This document shows positions 42,605-54,500 of a stretch of DNA of 64,000 nucleotides, in pieces. The stretch spans positions 870,501-934,500 of the forward strand of contig NW_027017953.1 of assembly GCF_032854445.1 (NCBI RefSeq), in the 5' to 3' direction. Each line of letters opens with the position of its first letter. Position 1 is the stretch's first letter. A program made the translations under genes and the position numbers. The notes beneath the pieces are model-generated. The model was not told where the DNA came from. It saw nothing but the letters and a program-made list of their open reading frames with translations, and ran no database searches. This stretch comes from Liolophura sinensis. Taxonomy: Eukaryota > Mollusca > Polyplacophora > Chitonida > Chitonidae.

Positions 42605-45600
42605 GCTGCTGATGTGTTAAGCGTATGGATCATGCTGGTGTGTTAAGCGCATGGATCATGCTGGTGTGTTAAGCGTAAGGATCATGGTGTGTTAAACGTG
42701 TCGATCATGCTGGTATGTTAAGCATATGGATCATGCTGGTGTGTTAAACGTGTGGATCATGCTGGTGTGTTAAGCGTATGGATCATGCTGGTGTGTTAAG
42801 CGCATGGATCATGCTGGTGTGTTAAGTGTAAGGATCATGCTGGTGTGTTAAGCGTATGGATCATGCTGGTGTGTTAAGCGCATGGATCATGCTGGTGTGT
42901 TAAGGGTATGGATCATGCTGTTGTGTTAAGCGCATGGATCATGCTGTTGTGTTAAGGGTATGGATCATGCTGGTGTATTAAACGTGTGGATCATGCTGGT
43001 GTGTTACGGGTATGGATGATGCTGTTGTGTTAAGTGCATTGATCATGCTGTTGTGTTAAGCGTAAGGATCATGTTGGTGTATTAAACGTGTGGATCATGC
43101 TGGTGTTTTAAGTGCATGGATCATGCTGGTGTTTTAAGTGCATGGACCATGCTGGTGTGTTAAGCGTAAGGATCATGCTGGTGTATTAAACGTGTGGATC
43201 ATGCTGGTGTGTTAAGGATATGGATCATGCTGGTGTGTTAAGCGTATGGATCATGCTGGTGTATTAGGCGTATGGATCATGCTGGTGTGTTAAGGATATG
43301 GATCATGCTGGTGTGTTAAGCGTAAGGATCATGCTGGTGTATTAAACGTGTGGATCATGCTGGTGTGTTAAGGATATGGATCATGCTGGTGTGTTAAGCG
43401 TATGGATCATGCTGGTGTGTTAAGCGTAAGGATCATGCTGGTGTATTAAACGTGTGGATCATGCTGGTGTGTTAAGGATATGGATCATGCTGGTGTATTA
43501 GGCGTATGGATCATGCTGGTGTGTTAAGGATGTGGATCATGCTGGTGTGTTAAGCGTATGGATCATGCTGGTGTGTTAAGCGTATGGATCATGCTGGTGT
43601 GTTAAACGTGTGGATCATGCTGGTGTGTTAAGGATGTGGATCATGCTGGCGTGTTAAACGTGTGGATCATGCTGGTGTGTTAAGCGTATGGATCATGCTG
43701 GTGTGTTAAGCGTAAGGATCATGTTGGTGTGTTAAACGTGTGGATCATGCTGGTGTGTTAAGCGCATGGATCATGCTGATGGCGTGTTAAATGTGTGGAT
43801 CATGCTGCTGGCGTGTTAAACGTGTGGATAATGCTGGTGTGTTAAGCCTATGGATCATGCTGCTGGTGTGTTAAGGATATGGATCATGCTGCTGGCATGT
43901 TAAACGTGTGGATCATGTTGGTGTGTTAAGCGTATGGATCATGCTGCTGGCGTGTTAAGCGTATGGATCATGCTGCTGGTGTGTTAAGCGTATGGATCAT
44001 GCTGGCGTGTTAAACGTGTGGATCATGCTGCTGGTGTGTTAAACGTGTCGATCATGCTGGTGTGTTAAACGTATGGATCATGCTGCTGGTGTGGTAAGCG
44101 TATGGATCATGCTGCTGGCGTGTTAAACGTGTGGATCATGCTGGTGTGTTAAGCGTATGGATCATGCTGCTGGTGTGTTAAACGTGTGGATCATGCTGTT
44201 GTGTTAAACGTGTGGATCATGCTGGTGTGTTAAACGTGTGGATCATGCTGGTGTGTTAAACGTGTGGATCATGCTGGTGTGTTAAGCGTATGGATCATGC
44301 TGCTGGTGTGTTAAACGTGTGGATCATGCTGGTGTGTTAAACGTGTGGATCATGCTGGTGTGTTAAACGTGTGGATCATGCTGGTGTGTTAAACGTGTGG
44401 ATCATGCTGGTGTGTTAAATGTGTGGATCATGTTGGTGTGTTGAACGTGTGGATCATGCTGGTGTGTTAAGCGTATGGATCATGCTGCTGGTGTGTTAAA
44501 CGTGTGGATCATGCTGGTGTGTTAAACGTGTGGATCATGCTGGTGTGTTAAGCATAAGGATCATGCTGGTGTGTTAAGCGTATGGATCATGCTGCTGGTG
44601 TGTTAAGCGTATGGATCATGCTGCTGGTGTATTAAACGTGTTGATCATGCTGGTGTATTAAACGTGTCGATCATGTTGGTGTATTAAACGTGTGGATCAT
44701 GCTGGTGTATTAAACGTGTCGATCATGTTGGTGTATTAAACGTGTGGATCATGCTGGTGTGTTAAGGATATGGATCATGCTGCTGGTGTGTTAAACGTGT
44801 GGATCATGCTGATGTGTTAAGCATATGGATCATGCTGGTGTGTTAAGCGTAAGGATCATGCTGGTGTGTTAAGCGTAAGGATCATGTTGGTGTGTTAAAC
44901 GTGTCGATCATGCTGGTGTGTTAAACGTGCCGATCATGCTGGTGTGTTAAGCGCATGGATCATGCTGGTGTGTTAAACGTGTGGATCATGCTGGTGTGTT
45001 AAACGTGTCGATCATGCTGGCGTGTTAAACGTGCGGATCATGCTGGCGTGTTAAACGTGCCAATCATGCTGGCGTGTTAAACGTGCCAATCATGCTGGCG
45101 TGTTAAACGTGCCGATCATGCTGGCGTGTTAAACGTGCCGATCATGCTGGCGTGTTAAACGTGCCGATCATGCTGGCGTGTTAAGCGTAAGGATCATGCT
45201 GGCGTGTTAAACGTGCCGATCATGCTGGTGTGTTAAGCGTAAGGATCATGCTGGCGTGTTAAACGTGCCGATCATGCTGGCGTGTTAAACGTGCCGATCA
45301 TGCTGGCGTGTTAAGCGTAAGGATCATGCTGGTGTGTTAAACGTGTGGATCATGTTGGTGTGTTAAGCGCATGGATCATGCTGGTGTGTTAAGCGTAAGG
45401 ATTATGCTGGCGTGTTAAACGTGTCGATCATGCTGGCGTGTTAAACGTGCCGATCATGCTGGCGTGTTAAACGTGCCGATCATGCTGGCGTGTTAAACGT
45501 GCCGATCATGCTGGTGTGTTAAGCGTAAGGATCATGCTGGCGTGTTAAACGTGCCGATCATGCTGGCGTGTTAAACGTGTCGATCATGCTGGCGTGTTAA

Positions 45601-46215
45601 ACGTGCCGATCATGCTGGCGTGTTAAACGTGCCGATCATGCTGGCGTGTTAAACGTGTCGATCATGCTGGCGTGTTAAACGTGCCGATCATGCTGGCGTG
45701 CTAAACGTGCCGATCATGCTGGCGTGTTAAGCGTAAGGATCATGCTGGTGTGTTTAACGTGCCGATCATGCTGGTGTGTTAAGCGCATGGATCATGCTGG
45801 TGTGTTAAGCGTAAGGATCATGCTGGCGTGTTAAACGTGTCGATCATGCTGGCGTGTTAAACGTGCCGATCATGCTGGCGTGTTAAACGTGCCGATCATG
45901 CTGGTGTATTAAATGTGTTGATCATGTTGGTGTGTTAAACGTGTGGATCATGCTGGTGTATTAAACGTGTGGATCATGTTGGTGTGTTAAGCATATGGAT
46001 CATGCTGGTGTGTTAAGCGTAAGGATCATGCTGGTGTGTTAAGCGTAAGGATCATGCTAGTGTGTTAAGCGTAAGGATCATGCTGGTGTGTTAAGCGTAA
46101 GGATCATGCTGGTGTGTTAAGCGTAAGGATCATGCTGGTGTGTTAAACGTGCCGATCATGCTGGCGTGTTAAACGTGTCGATCATGCTGGCGTGTTAAAC
46201 GTGCCGATCATGCTG
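42605..46215 (+). repeat. 26-29-bp minisatellite downstream of the membrane-protein gene, about 135 copies
   Basis: Unit TGGATCATGCTGGTGTGTTA AACGTG with sub-types in blocks: GCGTATGG or GGATATGG early, CTGCTGG 29-bp units at about 43770-44640, and CGTGCCGATCATGCTGGC at about 45010-45905. Begins about 400 nt past the stop codon and is the largest array of the window. Confidence 0.97.
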
Positions 46216-48000
46216 TAGGATGGGATATTAGGAATAATCAGCTCTCACTAACTGCTGTTTTAACTCGTGCGGATTCTTGTCCCACAGCATGTTGTATATC
46301 TGTGTCACAATTCATTTTGCTTGAGGTAAACACCATTGATTGTCCCAGTATTAGGTGACTAACAAGCAACATAAAGCCCTTGAGGTCTTTGTATGACAGG
46401 TATCTATCCAGTCTGACTTTGCATGCTGAACCTTACTACTGTAATTCTTCAACCTTTTTGCATGTTTGCATGGTATTTATTTGAGCCATGCTGCTGGAAT
46501 AACATCAAAAGTATTTGAGAGTACAGAATCTTTTGTGGCTGTACATTAGCATTGCAGGCCATTATGCATTCATGTGTAGCTTCATGTCTGGCAAATGAAT
46601 GTAAAAGAAAAATTTAATTTCTGGACTACCAGTATTCTCCAAGATAGGCATAGATACAAAGCAAGTTGATGAAAATTTCAGACTTTACAGAAAGGAGTGC
46701 ATTCATGTACCACATTCCCGTGTGTACAGACATTCCTGTGTGTACGGACATTCCTGTGTGTACAGACATTCCCATGTGTACAGGCATGTAGCATAGCAGT
46801 GATATTCATATTCATTTATGCTTATATACATATAAAAGTGTGTTTATTTTCTGTTTTCTATATAATGATGTGCAAAATATTTAGAGGCAATATCATCGTG
46901 AATGGAAATTTAACCAGATACTAGTATTAAATTTCACTGAAATGAAAGCTTTTGTTTACATCTATAGCATATTTCTCTGGTTTCATAGTTGTTTTCTATT
47001 TTTACGCTTTAACAGAAGGGGCAGTATTGTTGTATTGTTAATTCAGACGAATTTGTCACCAGCAATGTTTTGTACATGTAATAAGATTTATTTTATAGAT
47101 TTATGTGATAAAGATTTTACTGCTCTCCAATTTACATCCTTTTCACTTTAAAGAATTTGAGACATTGTCAATAATTCTCTGAAATTGTGTTGAAAGGTCA
47201 TTCTTTAGAAATAGCTGAAGTCAGTTGTATTCACTAAAAGATAGTACATTATATTTGTTTCTTTATTTTTTTATTTACTGTTTTCAATCTTCCATATATT
47301 TTGATGCCTATTTAATAAATGGCTTTCCACACTCTTTTGCATTCTTTTGAACAGTTTTTGTTTGTTTTTAGTCATATTTATAATCAAGTCTTTTGGGCTT
47401 TCAAATGCTTTAATATGCATTATGGACAAAGTCACTACCTGAGTACAATTATGTTCAAAACTGTTTGAAGACTTAATACCAAATTTAATTTTAAGCCAAT
47501 TCTTCAATTTTGTACCTGGCCCATAAATGACTGTGTAACAGTATAATACCTGTGAATTAAATCTGCTTCTTTTATACTGCGATTTTGAACAATGCAGTTG
47601 GCTGCTGAACTTGGCTAAAATCTGAAATATTAAATGTGGCTGATTACCAATATTAGGTAATACACTTCAAATATCTTGGCCCTGGGGTCATCTTATGAAG
47701 CGATCACATGATGTGCCGGGCATAACCTCAGTGACAACATACATGTATGGTAAACACACAAGCCTGGCGTGACACTATGACAGTGTCTCCAGATTTTGAG
47801 TTAAATACCCTAATAAACACCACCAGTCTCAGCAATTTTAGAACTTTTCTCACCATATCAATCAATCCTCCCATCTTCATAGGTCTAGCTGGCTGACTAG
47901 AAAGTCCCACCGAAGATTCTCTGCCTACTCTCACTGTACTGTCACCATTGCTGGACCCCAACAAAGGGAGATAACCTACTCAGCATACACATTTGACGTC
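46216..48000. other. Intergenic DNA between convergent genes
   Basis: AT-rich. A small 18-bp repeat (ATTCCTGTGTGTACAGAC, four copies) at 46707-46785. Candidate AATAAA at 47313 for + strand transcripts. A - strand open segment 47728-47964 lacks a good ATG and recognisable product. Confidence 0.5.
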
Positions 48001-48038
48001 AAGAACATGTATACCCCACGTGACAGTTGTTGTCCAAT
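47994..48038 (-). promoter_or_regulatory. Cluster of CRE, E-box and CCAAT motifs
   Basis: Within 45 bp lie a full palindromic TGACGTCA (47994-48001), a palindromic CACGTG (48017-48022) and CCAAT (48034-48038). CRE and CACGTG are self-palindromic, so strand is uncertain. On the - strand a short frame starting MKMGGLIDMVRKVLKLLR follows about 110 bp downstream, but I recognise no protein. Could be a promoter of an unannotated transcript, an enhancer of RAB3 or the membrane-protein gene, or chance. Confidence 0.3.
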
Positions 48039-50249
48039 GAAAAGTGGAGTATTTTGTCTGATGCAGGATAAACAGTGATACGCCACTCGAGATAAATGGT
48101 ACATACAAAATAACTGAACAACAGGATTAGCCATAGTTAATTCTTTTATTTTAATTTTGTCCTCTAAATCACAGACAATTTTTCTATTCCTTTTTTCAAT
48201 TAACTATTGGTCGTGGGTCCACTCCCCGAGTTCCGTCCGCCTGTGGCATACCAGACAACGCGGCCGGTACAGAATAGAAAACAGCACGTTCAAAGGAGAT
48301 AACCATAGGAACTAGGTTGTAGAAGATCGACAATCAACAGCCTGCAGCCCACTTCCAAACATATAGAAAACAGCTGGGCTTAACAATTAAGGTGAATGGA
48401 AACTGGATAGTGTGTCTTGTACACTGCTACATGTATCTATCACAATTCTGTCACAACAACAACAACGCTATACGGAAAACCATGATCATTTATCTCAGGG
48501 GACTCGCTATGCTTTAGTCAGAAAAAACGTCAGAGGAGCTTACAGTTCCTAACTATGAATACACATGGGTGTATTTATATATATGTATATTTTATAATTA
48601 TATATATTATATACAAAGTACATTGGTTGAAGACTACACTAGAAAAACTACAATGAGAGGAATGGCCAAGGGTTTTAGCATGTCCTGATGTTACAACATG
48701 CCAATGTCAATGACATCATAGCATTGTACACCACAAAAAATGAACAGGAACATGAGTTGTGTACCAATCATCACCAATGCCTTCAGAACAACACGGTGAA
48801 ATGGAATCAATGGGAAAAGGTAGACTATAGCGATGATGAAAGTCGACACACTTCTTGACCACTGTTCAACTGTTGTATGGAGTAGGTGGTATGGCTAAAT
48901 GCATCCTTGTAAACGAATTAATTCCTTCTGAGACAATAAAAAGGATTTCAGACGTGATGTCAGGGCACCCATATACACAGTTATATGTTGTTATGGAGAT
49001 CTTCACTTTTACTCTACTGATGAACACTTCCAGCAGTGAGTACACAAGGGAGTTAACTCTTTGAAGGGAGGCAACTCTGCCGCCTCACAGAATGACAATA
49101 ACTGATGCAAATATGTATCTACTTGTGTGTTTACATAAACTATTCATGTAACTTCACATATATTTCTCAGTTACAAAGATAACAATATGTCAACAACATA
49201 ACCATTTTAGGCCAGTCAAATGACGGATCATATGTGAAGAACTGTCCCCTGGCCAGGGGGAATTCCCAGTACGAACATCTTCAAATGTCACAAATTGCAC
49301 AGAAATAAATAAATAAAACCAATCCAAAATTGTATACAAGTAAAGGAATGTTTTAAAGAGTTTAACGAAAAAATGTGATACCAGTACTCAAAAAAGACTA
49401 AATCTTCATTATATCCAATGAGCAATGTCTAGGAATGGGAGAATATGGACAATTTTCTTATGAATAGAAACTCAAAACGAAACAGTAGAATTTCACACAT
49501 TCAGTGCAACAAGAACTAATGATTTTCAAAAGTTTAACTGATGTCATTCAAATATTAACTCGGGGAGTAAAGATGCCTGCAGCGTGAGTAGCTCACATAT
49601 AACTGATAGTTTCAGTACCTAATTACTCCCTGGTGCCCTACACAGAGAAACAGATCAGTGGTAAAACCACTGTTCACTAATCGTCAACGTAACAGTCTGA
49701 ACATGTAAACAAGACAACGTGGCTCTGGCAAACAAACAAAACTCATGAATATACCAATAGTTGCCAACCCAGACAATTGTAAAGTATAGAATAAATTGTG
49801 TCCACAACCAAAATGTAAATATGCTGCTGGGTTACAAACATTGTAACATTCTGCTGATAAATGAAGAAAATATTGAGACATCACAATGCTTCCAATAAAC
49901 AATAAACAAGTATTGGATGGAATGAAAAAAGATTAAAAGAAAGGAATGAAAAAATATGCAACATACAAGACAAAAATATCAAAACAATAAACAATTAATT
50001 GCAAAACAACTTCAATAAACCGTGATGTCTGCCTCTACTCAGCAGCCCTGCGTAGTAAGATACTGTCTAAGAGACCCAATGGATGACCAGCCTTTCCAAC
50101 CGATTCATCCACAAATTGAACACACATTCAATGATTTTCTCATGAACAATCATAAGAGTACTAATACATACTAATACAGAATGTTTTTCTCAGCTGCAAA
50201 GGTTTTCTTAGTGTTTCTTATCCTTACTTGAGTCTCGACATCATGTGAG

Positions 50250-50305
<56 letters not shown>
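50250..50305. repeat. (TA)n microsatellite
   Basis: About 28 uninterrupted TA dinucleotides; likely length-variable. Confidence 0.98.
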
Positions 50306-50308
<3 letters not shown>

Positions 50309-50755
50309 CACAGGTAACTGTTGAGAGAGAGTAACATGAAAGAATGGATTTTCAATCTGATGGAACTTTAACTGTAAGCAAACTGCTTTGGAGTTCACAA
50401 TCACCAGACACAACAAACATTTATAATCACCTGGGTGGTACATGGAAACCTAGCATCTCCTAACACAGATCAACACTCCAGTTTATAGTCGTAAAAAAGC
50501 AACTGAGCCAGCAGCGGAGATAACCCTTACAGAAGAAATGTTTTCTTTTTCCGAGGTGCTTATCTAATCTCAGGACAAAAACTCGCCACCTGGAGAAGGC
50601 GAACAATTTAAGACACAAGCTGCACAAGCATCAAGCAGTGTGACTTTGCTTACAGATGAATTAAATTCTTCCAGGTTACCTATGAATGTTCTTACAACTT
50701 TTACCTGTAAGATTTTTGCTAATCAGCTGAAGCCTAACTTACTAACAGAAGGACA

Positions 50756-50761
50756 TTTATT
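50756..50761 (-). terminator. Candidate RAB3 polyadenylation signal
   Basis: TTTATT on the + strand, that is AATAAA in the RAB3 transcript, about 575 nt past the stop codon. A second AATAAA lies at 48145-48150. Neither can be confirmed without transcript data. Confidence 0.3.
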
Positions 50762-51002
50762 CCTGTTGTTCAAGTGAATGGCATGCATTGTCACTAAGTG
50801 CCATCTGTGTCATAGGTACACCGGATAGAAGTGTGCTTTACTGGTAACAGAATTCGACAGGTAAAACTCAACACGCAGAGATACTAAAACCACCTGTCAA
50901 TTATCAAACACAGATGATGACCATACCATTAAATGTTTGCTTGTTCACAGTTTACAATTTCTGCTTGCTCAGCTAAGCTGCAAACTGATGGCCAAATAGA
51001 CA

Positions 51003-51150
51003 TAGGTTAGGGTCAGCGACCACATGGACTGGTACAATGCTGACAAGCTAGAGTCAGCGACCACATGGACTGGTACAATGCTGACAAGCTAGAGTCAGCG
51101 GCCACATGGACTGGTACAATGCTGACAAGCTAGAGTCAGCAACTACAGGT
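51003..51150 (+). repeat. 41-bp minisatellite, three and a half copies
   Basis: Unit GTCAGCGACCACATGGACTG, GTACAATGCTGACAAGCTAGA; last copy partial. Confidence 0.92.
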
Positions 51151-51334
51151 GACTGGTACATTACTGTCATGTATCTTGACTACTTCTAGAATTTCGCTAT
51201 GGAGACAAGTAAAGGAGCAAGTCAGGGGGTGCAATTCATGCTGAGTGGGGAGACGAGCTCAGGCATGGTCGCAGCTTTTTTCTTCGCCAAGCAGATCAGT
51301 TTGGATGAGTAAAGAGAAGTAGGCAGGGCTAAGG

Positions 51335-51525
51335 TTAACACTGACAGCCGCTGTTCTGTGGGTTTGGATTCTCAGTGAGCCGGGTACCGGTCTTTTGGCT
51401 GCTGACCAGTGTGGGGTCCGAGTCAAGGCTTTCTGACATCTTGTCACAGATGATGTCCACCAGTCGCTCAAATACTGCCTTCACATTGATGTTCTCCTTG
51501 GCTGACGTCTCGAAAAATTCCAAAC
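51335..51525 (-). CDS. RAB3: RAB3 terminal exon
   Basis: Encodes [20 protein letters not shown] through [12 protein letters not shown] and the end NSGCQC-TAA. SAK is the G5 guanine-binding loop; CQC is the prenylation site typical of Rab3 (CxC). Acceptor TTCTTCAG|GTTTGG. The hypervariable tail differs from vertebrate Rab3A, as expected. Confidence 0.95.
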
Positions 51526-54500
51526 CTGAAGAAGAGAAGACAGAGCAACTGTTAACTATCAGAACTGCTGGAGCCAGCTGTAGTCTGGAGGTATAACAAT
51601 CCCACTTCAGACATCAAGCTTCACACACATCTACTTATCCATATATTCATTCATAATGCACCAATACAGCTTGTTGACAACAATAGGGTCATGCCAATGG
51701 ATAGTTTTCACCAGTGATGCAAGAAAACACTGAAGGATAGACAAATCATACATGTATTTTGTTTGTCAATCTCTCTTCACACAAGAAAGCCAACATTCCA
51801 CTTAAAAAATCAAACAATCATAAATTACACCAACTATGCCTTCTACAGTAGCGAATGAGTATCAATGTTGTGCGAATATATCATCATGCATGCTCAGAGC
51901 TATTCCTCAAGTCTCCAAGCCAGCAACCTGCGAAGGGTCATGGGTTTCCCCCAGGCTCTGCCCGGTTTCCTCCCACCATAAGGCTGGCCGCTGTCGTATG
52001 AGTAGAATATTCTTGAGTACCAATCAAATAAATAAATTAATAAATAAATCAATTCTCCAAAGCCAGTACAGCTGAAGGCAAACAACTGTTACCACGTTCA
52101 CACGCATTCACAACATCCATTAAGTCACCTGACCGAATATTCACACACGCAATGTATTCATTAAGTTACCTGACCAAATATTGACACACGCAATACATTC
52201 ATTAAATTGCCTGACCAAATATTAACACACACAATACATTCACCTGACCAAATATTGACACACTTAACTCATCCATTAAGTCACCTGACCAAATATTAAC
52301 ACACACAATACATTCATCAAGTCATCTGACCAAATATTAACACACGCAATACATTCACCTGACCAAACATTGACACACTTAACACATCCATTAAGTCACC
52401 TGACCAAATATAAACACATGCAATACATTCATCAAGTCATCTGACCAAATATTAACAAACGCAATACATTCATTAAATCGCCTGACCAAATATTAACACA
52501 CGCAATACATTCACCTGACCAAATATTGACACACTTAACTCTTCCATTAATTCACCTGACCAAATATAAACACATGCAATACATTCATCAAGTCATCTGA
52601 CCAAATATTAACAACACACACACTACATTCATTAGGTCACCTGACCAAATATTCAATGGCACTCAATGCATTCATTAAGTCATCTGACCAAATATTAACA
52701 CACTCAACACATTCATTAAGTCATCTGACCAAATATTCACACACTCAATACATTCATTAGCTCATCTGACCAAATATTCACACACTCAATACATTCATTA
52801 GCTCATCTGACCAAATATTAACACACGCAATACATTCATTAGCTCATCTGACCAAATATTCACACACGCAATACATTCATTAGCTCATCTGACCAAATAT
52901 TCACACACTCAATACATTCATTAGCTCATCTGACCAAATATTAACACACGCAATACATTCATTAGCTCATCTGACCAAATATTCACACACTCAATACATT
53001 CATTAGCTCATCTGACCAAATATTCACACACTCATTACATCAGTTAGGTCATCTGAGACAGACAGTCTTTTTGGATAATTTTGAGAAATAATTTGCACGG
53101 TGTTCAAAAAAGGGTAATTGAAGGCAGTGATCAATTATGTGGGATTTATTCTTGTAAAAATGCATTGGTAAATGGTTGGTCAGTGAGGAGAGGTGAAAAT
53201 ATCCCACAAAACATTGGCTGCTCTCTCATGAACCATCATGTAAATGCATTTGTACTGAGATCACACAAACTTAAACACACAGGTACACACATCAGTAAAT
53301 ACCAGATTAAACACCTAGGACCATATCAAAGCCAAAAACCAATCTACTTCTAATGAAGCCAAAACAAAAATTAGTTCAAATCCTGAATACTCAGCACAGC
53401 CATTTTGAACAGAAAAGTAGATATTCAAGTATTAGTAGCTTTTTCTACTTGATAGATATGTGAAAAAAGTCCTAGAAATAAACACGCTGAAAGCTATACC
53501 TGGCCAGCTGTGTCCAAATGAAAGCAAAATCAATATTTAATATTACCAGTAGCATAGGAACAGTGATCTTGTGCACAGCTGCATATATATATGCACACAT
53601 ACACAGATATGCACACACATACAGATATGCACACACATACAGATATGCACACATACACAGATATGCACACACATTCAGATATGCACACATATGCAGATGC
53701 TACAGTTTGTGTTCATGAGTCTCCTATATCACGCCAGTTTCTGCTATTTACGGTATACTCACATATACAGATATGCACACAGTTACAGATGCTACAGTTT
53801 GTGTTCATTACTCTCCTATATCACGCCAGTTTCTGCTATTTATGGTATACTCAGACACACAGATATGCACACAGTTACAGATGCTACAGTTTGTGTTCAT
53901 TACTCTCCTATATCACACCAGTTTCCGCTATTTACGGTATATTCACTGTACATGAACATGTATTCTGCCAATAAACATACAAAACATATAAATGTGAAAG
54001 AAAGAAATGTTTACACAGGTACTAATTGTACACATCCATGTGAATCAATCCATGCAAAGTACTTCTTTATTTGCATAATCTGTGTTTGGTAATGGGTTTT
54101 TCCCTAGGGCTTTGGTTGGTTTCCTCCCAACATAATGCTGGCAGCTGTTGTATAAGTGAAATATCCAGCATAAAACACCAATCCAATATATGTAAATAAA
54201 TAAATAAATATAATTTGTATTCACCATTGTTATTAACATGGTTTCTCTATGTGACCACATTTATTTATTTAAACACCTTCCCAGCTCCATTCCCAAGTTT
54301 CACCCATTGCTGGATTTGACTGGGCAGCAACTGGAACATCAGTCTAAAGGAATAACATGCCAACCAACAACTGGGACATCAGACAAAAGGAATAACACAC
54401 CAGACAACAACTAGGACATCAGACAAAAGGAATAACACGCCACACAACAACTGGGACATCAGGCGAAAGGAATAACACACCAAACAACAACTGGGATATC

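Larger units (their letters stand above)
48039..51334 (-). other. RAB3 3' UTR and flank
   Basis: No exon seen on either strand. Two possible RAB3 poly(A) signals, a TA microsatellite and a 41-bp repeat (51003-51150) are the only structure. Confidence 0.45.

Noticed and set aside
47728-47964. Possible small - strand gene near the CRE/E-box cluster
   Set aside because: No good ATG for the full frame, no splice signals and no recognisable similarity.
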